Below are positions 9,209-15,619 of a stretch of 32,763 bases of DNA, one piece after another. The stretch's first letter is position 1. The number at the start of each line of letters is the position of its first letter. The notes beneath the pieces were generated by a model. The model made no database searches. It worked only from the letters and a program-made list of their open reading frames with translations, and was not told where the DNA came from. Origin of the DNA: JAGWRI01 sp035700805 (lineage in GTDB: Bacteria; Gemmatimonadota; Gemmatimonadetes; Gemmatimonadales; Gemmatimonadaceae); NCBI GenBank assembly GCA_035700805.1, contig DASSOG010000045.1, positions 1-32,763 on the forward strand. The letters are read 5' to 3'. Position numbers and translations under genes: made by a program.

Positions 9209-9984
9209 AGCTGACGTTCCTGGGGACCGGGACGAGCTTCGGCGTTCCCCAGCTCGGCTGTCACTGCGCGGTGTGCCAGTCGTCGGATCCCAGGGACCAC
9301 CGGATGCGCGTGGCCGCGGTGGTGGAGATGCCAAACGGCGTGCGCCTGCTGATTGATACGCCGCCGGAACTCCGGCTGCAGCTGGTGGCAGCGGGGGTGG
9401 ATCGGGTGGATGCCGTGCTCTTCACGCATGCGCATGCCGACCACACGCACGGCATTGACGACATTCGCGCCATCTCGGCGCGAGGCAAGGAGCCGCTGCC
9501 CGTGTACGGCTCGGCGGAGACGCTGGAGCGGCTGCGGGCCAGCTTCGGGTATGTGTTCGACTCGAACGCGCGGCCCCTTCCCGGCACGACCAAGCCCGAG
9601 GGACACGCTATCGCGTTCCAGTATGGCGAGCCCTTCTCGGCGGCCGGCGTCCAGGTGCTGCCGCTGGCGCTCCCCCACGGACGCATCACGGCGGCCGGCT
9701 TCCGCATCGGCCCCCTGGCTTATCTTACGGATGCCAAGACGGTGCCCGACACCGTGATCCAGCAACTGGCAGGGGTACGCGTGCTCGTCGTGAACGGGCT
9801 GTTTCACACGCCGCACCCCACGCACCTGAGCATTCCCGAGGCCATCCAGGTGGCCCGGCGGGTGGGGGCGGAGCGGACATATCTCACGCACCTGACCCAT
9901 GACAACTTTCACGCCGATCTCGAAGCACGGCTGCCTGGTGGCATCAGCCCCGCGTTCGACGGCCTCACGGTAACCATCGACTGA
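9205..9984 (+). CDS. PhnP-like metallo-beta-lactamase-fold phosphodiesterase
   Basis: A 259-residue protein of the metallo-beta-lactamase fold. Seen: the N-terminal LGTGTSFGVPQ, a CxCxxC structural zinc motif (C19, C21, C24), the catalytic HAHADH at 75-80, LPHGRITAAGFRIG, LTDAKTVPD, and a C-terminal LTHLTHDN. The cysteine cluster and the order of motifs match PhnP, which in the C-P lyase pathway opens 5-phosphoribosyl 1,2-cyclic phosphate. No phn genes lie nearby. Instead the gene overlaps pyk by 4 bases and is followed after 2 bases by pgi. A role in sugar-phosphate metabolism or repair is an inference from this position. It could also be a generic cyclic phosphodiesterase. Confidence 0.88.
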   Translation: MKLTFLGTGTSFGVPQLGCHCAVCQSSDPRDHRMRVAAVVEMPNGVRLLIDTPPELRLQLVAAGVDRVDAVLFTHAHADHTHGIDDIRAISARGKEPLPVYGSAETLERLRASFGYVFDSNARPLPGTTKPEGHAIAFQYGEPFSAAGVQVLPLALPHGRITAAGFRIGPLAYLTDAKTVPDTVIQQLAGVRVLVVNGLFHTPHPTHLSIPEAIQVARRVGAERTYLTHLTHDNFHADLEARLPGGISPAFDGLTVTID

Positions 9985-9986
9985 CC

Positions 9987-11375
9987 ATGGCCATTCGCAT
10001 CGATTATACCAATATGCTCACCGGCGCGGTGTCGGGGGGCGTGCCCGCGCATGCCTGGGAGCAGGCCCAGCACGGGTTTACCGTGGCGCACGCGGCCTTC
10101 AAGCGCCAGCGGGCAGCCGGGGACCTGGGCTTCCTGGACCTGCCGCGCGACCGCGCGCTGCACGACCAGTCGCGCCATTTTGATCGCGAGACCCGCGGGC
10201 AATTTGACGATATCGTATTGCTCGGCATCGGCGGCTCGGCGCTGGGCCCGGTGGCGCTGCACACCGCCCTCAATGCGCGCGAGTGGAACACCCTCAACAA
10301 GAAGGAACGCCGCAGCCGTCCCCGCTTCCACACCTTGGACAACGTGGACCCGGGCACCATTGCCGATGTGCTGGCCCGCGTGAAGCTGGATCGCACGCTG
10401 TTCATCGTGGTCTCCAAGTCGGGCGGCACCGCCGAGACCATGGCGCAGTACCTGGTGGTGCGCGCGGCGCTCAACGAGGCCGTTGGCTCCGCGGCCAGGG
10501 ATCACCTGGTGTTTGTCACCGATCCGGAAAAGGGAGCGTTGCGCGCCATCGCGAACCGGGAAGGCATCCGGGTGCTCGACATCCCGCCCAATGTGGGAGG
10601 GCGCTTCAGTGTGCTGTCGCCCGTGGGTGTGCTGCCGGCGGCGCTGCTGGGCGTGAAGACCGTGCAGCTCCTGGCCGGCGCGGCGCACATGGAGACGCGC
10701 TGTCGCTCGACGCAACTGCTGGAGAATCCGGGCGCGGTGTTCGGCACCCTGCAGTGGCTGGCCCACACGCAAGTGGGGCGAGGGACGCATGTGCTCATGC
10801 CGTACTCCGACACATTGCGCGACATCGCGCCGTGGTTCGTGCAGCTCTGGGCGGAGAGCCTGGGCAAGCACCGCGTGGAGGGCGACGAGGGATTTGGCCC
10901 CACGCCACTGGCCGCGCGCGGCGCCAGTGATCAGCACAGCCAGGTGCAGCTCTTCATGGAAGGCACCCCCAACAAGACCATCAGCTTTGTGCAGGTCGGC
11001 GCGCATCCCGTGGACGTCTCAATCCCGAAGCTGCATGCCGACGTGCCGGAGCTGGCGTATCTGGGCGGGCACCGTCTGGGCGAGTTGATTGATATCGAAC
11101 GGCAGGCGACGGCTGGCGCGCTGGCCCGGCGCGGGCGGCCCAACCTCACCATTCACCTGGATGAGGCCGACGAATGGCACGTCGGCGGCCTGATGATGCT
11201 CCTGGAAGTGGCCACGATCTATGCCGGTCACCTGTACCAGGTGAATCCGCTGAACCAGCCGGGCGTGGAGCTGGGCAAGCAGTTCACATATGCGATGCTC
11301 GGGCGCCCCGATGCCGAAGCCGCACGGCGCGAATGGGATGCGCTGCCCAAGCCCGATCCCAAGGCGTCCGTGTAA
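9987..11375 (+). CDS. pgi: Glucose-6-phosphate isomerase
   Basis: A 462-residue phosphoglucose isomerase interconverting glucose-6-phosphate and fructose-6-phosphate. Seen: VLLGIGGSALGPVAL, the sugar-phosphate-binding SKSGGTAETMAQY, the family signature NVGGRFSVLSPVG, LWAESLGKH, GASDQHSQVQLFMEG and a C-terminal NPLNQPGVELGKQ. Length is that of the shorter bacterial and archaeal-type PGI rather than the 550-residue form of enterobacteria. The start is ATG at 9987, 2 bases after the preceding stop. It belongs to the tal-pyk-phnP-like-pgi-fba cluster. Confidence 0.95.
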   Translation: MAIRIDYTNMLTGAVSGGVPAHAWEQAQHGFTVAHAAFKRQRAAGDLGFLDLPRDRALHDQSRHFDRETRGQFDDIVLLGIGGSALGPVALHTALNAREWNTLNKKERRSRPRFHTLDNVDPGTIADVLARVKLDRTLFIVVSKSGGTAETMAQYLVVRAALNEAVGSAARDHLVFVTDPEKGALRAIANREGIRVLDIPPNVGGRFSVLSPVGVLPAALLGVKTVQLLAGAAHMETRCRSTQLLENPGAVFGTLQWLAHTQVGRGTHVLMPYSDTLRDIAPWFVQLWAESLGKHRVEGDEGFGPTPLAARGASDQHSQVQLFMEGTPNKTISFVQVGAHPVDVSIPKLHADVPELAYLGGHRLGELIDIERQATAGALARRGRPNLTIHLDEADEWHVGGLMMLLEVATIYAGHLYQVNPLNQPGVELGKQFTYAMLGRPDAEAARREWDALPKPDPKASV

Positions 11376-11439
11376 CCCGCGCGGCTTGATCCAGAGGGCG
11401 GGATGGGCGAAGTTCAGTGGAGAGACTGACTCCCGGATT

Positions 11440-11465
11440 CCGGTAGCGCGATCGCGCGCCACCGG
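11440..11465 (+). repeat. Nested palindrome in the pgi-fba gap
   Basis: CCGGT (11440-11444) and ACCGG (11461-11465) enclose a perfect 12-base palindrome, GCGCGATCGCGC (11446-11457). It sits in the 108-base gap just before the aldolase start and has no T-tract. It may be an operator, an RNA hairpin affecting aldolase expression, or chance in GC-rich DNA. Confidence 0.45.
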
Positions 11466-11483
11466 TCCGGCCATGAGGAAGCC

Positions 11484-12896
11484 ATGCCCGATTCACTTGC
11501 AAAACTGGACACCCTGTACGGGTCCGCGGTGAACGTTGCCGGCGGCCGCGTGACAGTAGCCAACCAGGCCCCGCTGGCCACGGCCGCCACCGATGCGCTG
11601 GCGCGGGCCGCGGTGTTTGGCGAGGGCCACGAGCGTGAGCACGCGCGCTGGCTGCTGTGGGAACTGGGACAGGCCGTCGGGGTCCGCCCCGCGTCCATTC
11701 AGGATCTCTACATGGCCCGCGGTCGCGGGGAATGCCACGGCTTCACCGTGCCCGCCATCAACGTGCGCGGCATGGCCTACGACATGGCGCGCTCCATCTT
11801 CCGCACGGCCATCCGCATGAAGGCTGGCGCGTTCATCCTGGAGATTGCCCGTTCCGAGATTGCGTACACCGACCAGCGCCCCGCGGAGTATGTGGCGGTG
11901 ATGCTGGCGGCGGCGCTCCGCGAGGGGTTCCGGGGCCCGGTGTTCATCCAGGGCGACCACTTCCAGGTCAACGCCAGGAAGTTCGCCGTGGATCGTGACG
12001 CCGAGGTGGACGGCGTGAAGCAGCTTGCCACCGAGGCCGTACACGCCGGATTCTTCAACATCGACATTGACACCTCCACGCTCGTGGACCTCTCCAAGTC
12101 CACGCTCGATGAACAGCAGCGCCTGAATTACGAGGTGGGCGCCGATATCCTGAAACACGTACGCTCGCTGGAGCCGGCCGGGGTCACGATCTCGGTGGGT
12201 GGCGAGATTGGCGAGGTGGGCACCGCCAACAGCACCGTGGAGGAGCTCGAGGCGTACATGGACGGCTTTTTGGCCGCGGCGCCCAAGGGAATGGTCGGGG
12301 TCTCGAAGATCAGCGTCCAGTCGGGCACCTCCCACGGCGGCGTGGTCCTGGCCGACGGATCCATCGCGGACGTCAAGCTGGACCTCGACACGCTGGAGCG
12401 CCTCTCGAAGGTGGCGCGTGATCACTACGGGCTGGCCGGGGCGGTGCAGCACGGCGCCTCCACGCTGCCCGACAGCGCGTTCCACAACTTTCCCAAGCGC
12501 GAGACGGCGGAGATTCACCTGGCCACGAACTTCCAGAACATGCTGTACGACCACGTGCCGGTGGCGCTCCGCGACGAAATCTATGGATGGCTCACCGCGA
12601 ACATGGCGGGCGAGCGAAAGGCGACGGATTCTGACGAGCAGTTCTTTTACAAGACACGCAAGAAGGCCTTGGGGCCCTTCAAGCGGAAATTCTGGGACCT
12701 GGACGAGCACGCCAGAACCGCGCTGGCCACGGCGTACGACCAGAAATTCGCGTTCCTCTTTGAGCAATTGGCCATCGGTAACACCGCGCAGGTGGTGGCA
12801 CAGCACGTCACGGCGCCCACCATCCATCGCGCGATGCCCGATGGGGCCGTGGCGGCCGTGGCCGCCGCGCCCGATGATGCCGATGCGGGTGAGTGA
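11484..12896 (+). CDS. fba: Class II (zinc-dependent) fructose-bisphosphate aldolase, divergent long form
   Basis: A 470-residue class II aldolase, cleaving fructose-1,6-bisphosphate to triose phosphates. Seen: GFTVPAINVRGM where most enzymes have AFN, FIQGDHFQVN carrying the catalytic Asp and a zinc His, GFFNIDIDTSTL, ISVGGEIGEVG with the conserved Glu, SGTSHGG with a second zinc His, and AVQHGASTLPD with the third. The canonical blocks are present but each deviates from the Escherichia coli FbaA wording, and the protein is about 110 residues longer, with an extra N-terminal segment and a C-terminal helical extension. A related ketose-bisphosphate aldolase specificity is possible. ATG at 11484 follows GAGGAAG. 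The clustering with pgi and pyk favours the glycolytic assignment. Confidence 0.85.
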   Translation: MPDSLAKLDTLYGSAVNVAGGRVTVANQAPLATAATDALARAAVFGEGHEREHARWLLWELGQAVGVRPASIQDLYMARGRGECHGFTVPAINVRGMAYDMARSIFRTAIRMKAGAFILEIARSEIAYTDQRPAEYVAVMLAAALREGFRGPVFIQGDHFQVNARKFAVDRDAEVDGVKQLATEAVHAGFFNIDIDTSTLVDLSKSTLDEQQRLNYEVGADILKHVRSLEPAGVTISVGGEIGEVGTANSTVEELEAYMDGFLAAAPKGMVGVSKISVQSGTSHGGVVLADGSIADVKLDLDTLERLSKVARDHYGLAGAVQHGASTLPDSAFHNFPKRETAEIHLATNFQNMLYDHVPVALRDEIYGWLTANMAGERKATDSDEQFFYKTRKKALGPFKRKFWDLDEHARTALATAYDQKFAFLFEQLAIGNTAQVVAQHVTAPTIHRAMPDGAVAAVAAAPDDADAGE

Positions 12897-12928
12897 CGGG
12901 GCGCGTTCCACTTGATACGGGAGAGACA

Positions 12929-13354
12929 ATGACCGACGACATGCGTAATGACGATCGCCGAATCGTGATCGAGAAATCCGGGGTGGGCGCCGGTATCCTC
13001 GCCTTCCTCGCGGGCCTGGCCGTGGGCGCCGGGGCGGCGCTGCTGTACGCGCCCAAGTCGGGCGCGGAGACGCGGCATGACATTGCGGAGCGCGGCCGCC
13101 GCGTCCGTGAGCGGGCACAGGAAATGGCCGGCGACTTGCGTGACCGCGCCGAAAGCGGCGTGGACTCGGCGCGTGAGGTGGTGGGACGCGGCCGTCGCAA
13201 GGTGACCCGCGCGGTCGCCACCGGTCGTCAGGCCGCCGGCCAGGCCCGCGAGGACCTGGAACGTCGCCTCGGCGCCGCCAAGTCGGCGTATCGCGCCGGC
13301 ATTGCCTCCAAGGGCGATAACAGCAGCAACGACGAACCGGACCACGACGAGTAG
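12929..13354 (+). CDS. YtxH domain membrane-anchored protein
   Basis: A 141-residue protein with a single N-terminal membrane segment (about residues 16-36, GAGILAFLAGLAVGAGAALL) followed by YAPKSGAETR, the YtxH hallmark. A long, strongly charged Arg/Glu/Ala-rich helical tail ends in an acidic NSSNDEPDHDE. YtxH proteins (COG4980) are linked to general stress in Bacillus, but their biochemical role is unknown. GGGAGAG lies 6 bases before the ATG at 12929. An upstream GTG in the same frame overlaps the aldolase stop and is less likely. The YihY gene follows at 49 bases. Confidence 0.88.
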   Translation: MTDDMRNDDRRIVIEKSGVGAGILAFLAGLAVGAGAALLYAPKSGAETRHDIAERGRRVRERAQEMAGDLRDRAESGVDSAREVVGRGRRKVTRAVATGRQAAGQAREDLERRLGAAKSAYRAGIASKGDNSSNDEPDHDE

Positions 13355-13403
13355 CGGAGGCCTCGCCCCAGCTCCGCCCGCCACCCGGTCCGTTGCGCCT
13401 CGC

Positions 13404-14312
13404 ATGACGGCGGCGTCGCGATTCTCCGCCTGGCGCTGGGCGGCGCGCGACTACGTCGCGCGCCTGTGGGACAACGCGCGGGATAACAACATCCTCTTCC
13501 TGGCCAGCGGCATTGCCTTCGATGTGCTGCTGGCCTCGGTGCCGTTCGTGATCACCCTCGTGTCGGGGGTCTCCTACGTGCTGGGGCTGTCCACCGCCAC
13601 GTCCTCCGCGGAGGTCACGGCGCTGCTGGACCGCATGCTCCCGCCCCAGAGCGCCGCGCTGCGGCTGCCGGTCCACCGCATCGTGGACGATGCCCTGAAT
13701 GCCAACCACAGCGTGGGCCTCTGGAGCTTTCTCATCTTCATCCTGCTGTCCACGCGCTTGTTCGCGTCCCTCCGGACGGTGCTGGCCGACGTGTTCGACA
13801 TTGACACCACGCGCGGCCTCATCGGCGGCAAGCTCTTCGACGTGAAGATGACCCTGCTGGCCACGGTGCTGTTCGGCGCCAACACCATCCTGTCGGCCTA
13901 CCTGGCCGTCGCGCGGGTGCGTGGCATAGACCTGCTCGGACAACTGGGCCTGCGCCAGGACGTGATGGGTTCGCTGGAGTACACGCTCGGCCGGATCGTC
14001 GCGTTCCTGTTCCTGGCGCTGATGTTCTTTGCCATCTACCGCTACCTGCCTGCGCGGCGGGTGCGCTGGCAGACCGCGGCGGTGGCCTCGACGTTCACGA
14101 GCGTGCTGTTCGAGGTGGCGCGGCAGCTCTTCTCGATCCTGGTCCGCCACTACAACCCGGGGTCGGCCTACACCGGCGCGCTGGCGGCCATCATCGTGGT
14201 GGTGGTGTGGGTGTACTATTCCGCCATCGTGTTCATCCTGGGCGGTGAGGTGGGGCAGGTGTTCGAACTGCGACGTACGCGCCGCCGCCAGCGCGAGGTC
14301 TTCACCCAATGA
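13404..14312 (+). CDS. YihY/BrkB family inner-membrane protein
   Basis: A 302-residue polytopic membrane protein with about six hydrophobic segments. Seen: ILFLASGIAFDVLLASVPFVITLVSG (the family's first helix pair), the SLRTVLADVFDID motif, FLFLALMFFAIYRYLPARRVRW and a C-terminal AAIIVVVVWVYYSAIVFILGGE, all typical of UPF0761/YihY. Despite the old name ribonuclease BN the family is not a nuclease; transport or envelope roles have been proposed. The usual TALAYxTLLS-like helix is changed here to SGIAFDVLLAS. The ATG at 13404 is preferred over one at 13302, which would overlap the YtxH gene by 53 bases. Confidence 0.87.
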   Translation: MTAASRFSAWRWAARDYVARLWDNARDNNILFLASGIAFDVLLASVPFVITLVSGVSYVLGLSTATSSAEVTALLDRMLPPQSAALRLPVHRIVDDALNANHSVGLWSFLIFILLSTRLFASLRTVLADVFDIDTTRGLIGGKLFDVKMTLLATVLFGANTILSAYLAVARVRGIDLLGQLGLRQDVMGSLEYTLGRIVAFLFLALMFFAIYRYLPARRVRWQTAAVASTFTSVLFEVARQLFSILVRHYNPGSAYTGALAAIIVVVVWVYYSAIVFILGGEVGQVFELRRTRRRQREVFTQ

Positions 14313-14328
14313 TTTGGCGTCCCATTCC

Positions 14329-15369
14329 ATGAACCCCATCGACCTGCGGAGCGATACCGTCACCCGGCCGTCGCGCGAGATGCGCCACGCCATGGCCGAG
14401 GCGGACGTGGGCGACGACGAACGCGACGGCGACCCCACCACGCAACGGCTCGAGCAGCGCGTGGCCGAGTTGCTGGGCAAGGAACGCGCGCTGTTCTTTC
14501 CCAGCGGCGTGATGGCCAACCAGGCATCCGTGAACTTGCATACTCGGCCTGGCACCGAGGTGATCCTGGACCACGAGGCGCACATCATCCACTGGGAGAT
14601 GGCGGGCGCCGCGGCGCTCAGCGGCGCGCAGGTCCGGCCGGTGCGCCCGTCGGGCCTCGTGGCCACCGCCGCCGACATGCGCGCGTGCGTGCGCGCCCGC
14701 GCGCGGCACATGATCAGCCCCAGCCTGGTCTGCGTGGAGAACACGCATAACGGGGCGGGCGGCAAGGTGCTGCCCCTGCCGGAAATGCGCGCCATCCGGG
14801 AGTTCGCCAGCGAGCTCGCGCTCCCCGTGCACCTGGATGGCGCGCGCCTGTGGAATGCCTCCGTGGCCTCTGGCGTGCCGCTGGCGGATTTCGCGGCCAC
14901 CGCCGACACCGTGATGGTGGCCTTCTCCAAGGGACTCGGCGCGCCCATCGGCGCGGCGGTGGCCGGGTCGGCGCCGGCCATCGAGGCGCTCTGGGGCATC
15001 CGCAAGCGCTTTGGCGGGGCCATGCGACAGTCCGGCATCGTTGCGGCCGGCGCCCTCTACGCCCTGGACCGCAACCTGGAACGGCTGGCGGACGACCACG
15101 CGAACGCGCGTGAATTTGCGCGCATCGTGGACGGCGCGGGCGGCGCCGCGGTTGTGTCGCCGGACACCAACATCGTCATGATCGACTTGCCGGCGGGCCA
15201 CTCGGCCGCGCCCGTGATTCGCGCGTGCGCCGAGCACGGCGTGCTCGTGGCGGCGTGGTCCGCGTCCCGCATCCGTGCCGTCACGCACCTGGACGTGACG
15301 GCGGCCCAGGCGGACCAGGCCGCCCACGTTGTCGCCACCGCCCTGCAGTCAGCCGCCCGCAGGGCGTGA
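14329..15369 (+). CDS. ltaE: Low-specificity L-threonine aldolase
   Basis: A 346-residue PLP-dependent aldolase that splits L-threonine or allo-threonine to glycine and acetaldehyde. Seen: IDLRSDTVTRPSREMRHAMA at the N-terminus, GDDERDGDPTTQRLE, FFPSGVMANQ, LDHEAHIIHWE, VCVENTHNGAGG, PVHLDGARLWNA with the PLP-binding Asp, and VAFSKGLGAPIG with the Schiff-base lysine K201. All match the threonine aldolase family and the length is normal. ATG at 14329 is 17 bases after the YihY stop. The SRP RNA promoter begins just past its stop. Confidence 0.94.
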   Translation: MNPIDLRSDTVTRPSREMRHAMAEADVGDDERDGDPTTQRLEQRVAELLGKERALFFPSGVMANQASVNLHTRPGTEVILDHEAHIIHWEMAGAAALSGAQVRPVRPSGLVATAADMRACVRARARHMISPSLVCVENTHNGAGGKVLPLPEMRAIREFASELALPVHLDGARLWNASVASGVPLADFAATADTVMVAFSKGLGAPIGAAVAGSAPAIEALWGIRKRFGGAMRQSGIVAAGALYALDRNLERLADDHANAREFARIVDGAGGAAVVSPDTNIVMIDLPAGHSAAPVIRACAEHGVLVAAWSASRIRAVTHLDVTAAQADQAAHVVATALQSAARRA

Positions 15370-15376
15370 TGGGGGA

Positions 15377-15405
15377 TTGAGCAGGCCGCGCCATCGCGGT
15401 AGCTT
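15377..15405 (+). promoter_or_regulatory. Promoter of the SRP RNA gene
   Basis: TTGAGC (15377-15382) and TAGCTT (15400-15405) are 17 bases apart. Initiation 6-7 bases downstream falls at 15411-15412, exactly the first base of the terminal stem of the RNA, which is independent support for the site. Confidence 0.6.
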
Positions 15406-15411
15406 TCAGGC

Positions 15412-15509
15412 GTTCCAGGCCCCGGAGGGCGACAGCCTTCTAACTCCGTCAGGGCCCCGCAGGCAGCAGCGGCATGAGGTGTCTGGCGTCGCTTCGTCAG
15501 GCCTGGGAC
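15412..15509 (+). ncRNA. ffs: Signal recognition particle RNA (4.5S type)
   Basis: About 98 bases fold as a long SRP RNA hairpin. The terminal stem pairs GTTCCAGGCC (15412-15421) with GGCCTGGGAC (15500-15509). An inner stem pairs GCGAC (15429-15433) with GTCGC (15488-15492). The domain IV signature is present: GTCAGG (15448-15453) opposite AGCAGC (15465-15470), the symmetric loop bound by Ffh. The apical stem is GCC/GGC closing a 5-base loop CCGCA rather than the usual GGAA tetraloop. A promoter ends 7 bases upstream and a strong terminator begins at 15514. Position directly before dnaX-ybaB-recR is the same as that of the SRP RNA gene in Bacillus subtilis. The exact ends are inferred from pairing. 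Confidence 0.85.
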
Positions 15510-15513
15510 ACTG

Positions 15514-15561
15514 GCGCGGGCGGTCGTGCTTCTCCAGCAGAAGCGGCCGCCCGCGCTTTTT
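15514..15561 (+). terminator. Rho-independent terminator after the SRP RNA
   Basis: A perfect 10-bp stem, GCGCGGGCGG (15514-15523) with CCGCCCGCGC (15547-15556), encloses a second 6-bp stem, GCTTCT with AGAAGC. It is followed by TTTTT (15557-15561). It starts 5 bases after the SRP RNA and separates it from dnaX. Confidence 0.9.
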
Positions 15562-15604
15562 GGCGCGTGGGAGCCGCCTCACTTTCAGGGCCCTCGATCC
15601 GGTG

Positions 15605-15610
15605 TAGATT
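15605..15610 (+). promoter_or_regulatory. Candidate -10 element of dnaX
   Basis: TAGATT lies after the SRP terminator and only 9 bases before the GTG at 15620. Transcription would begin at or within a few bases of the start codon, implying a leaderless or nearly leaderless mRNA. No convincing -35 box is seen. Confidence 0.4.
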
Positions 15611-15619
15611 CTCCTCACC

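Noticed and set aside
12267..12290. GGCTTTTTGG as a terminator T-tract
   Set aside because: It is inside the aldolase coding sequence, without a stable preceding stem.
11493..15038. A very long open frame on the minus strand opposite the aldolase to threonine-aldolase genes
   Set aside because: It is antisense to four well-recognised genes, has low-complexity Arg/His/Pro-rich composition, and reflects the low stop frequency of GC-rich DNA.
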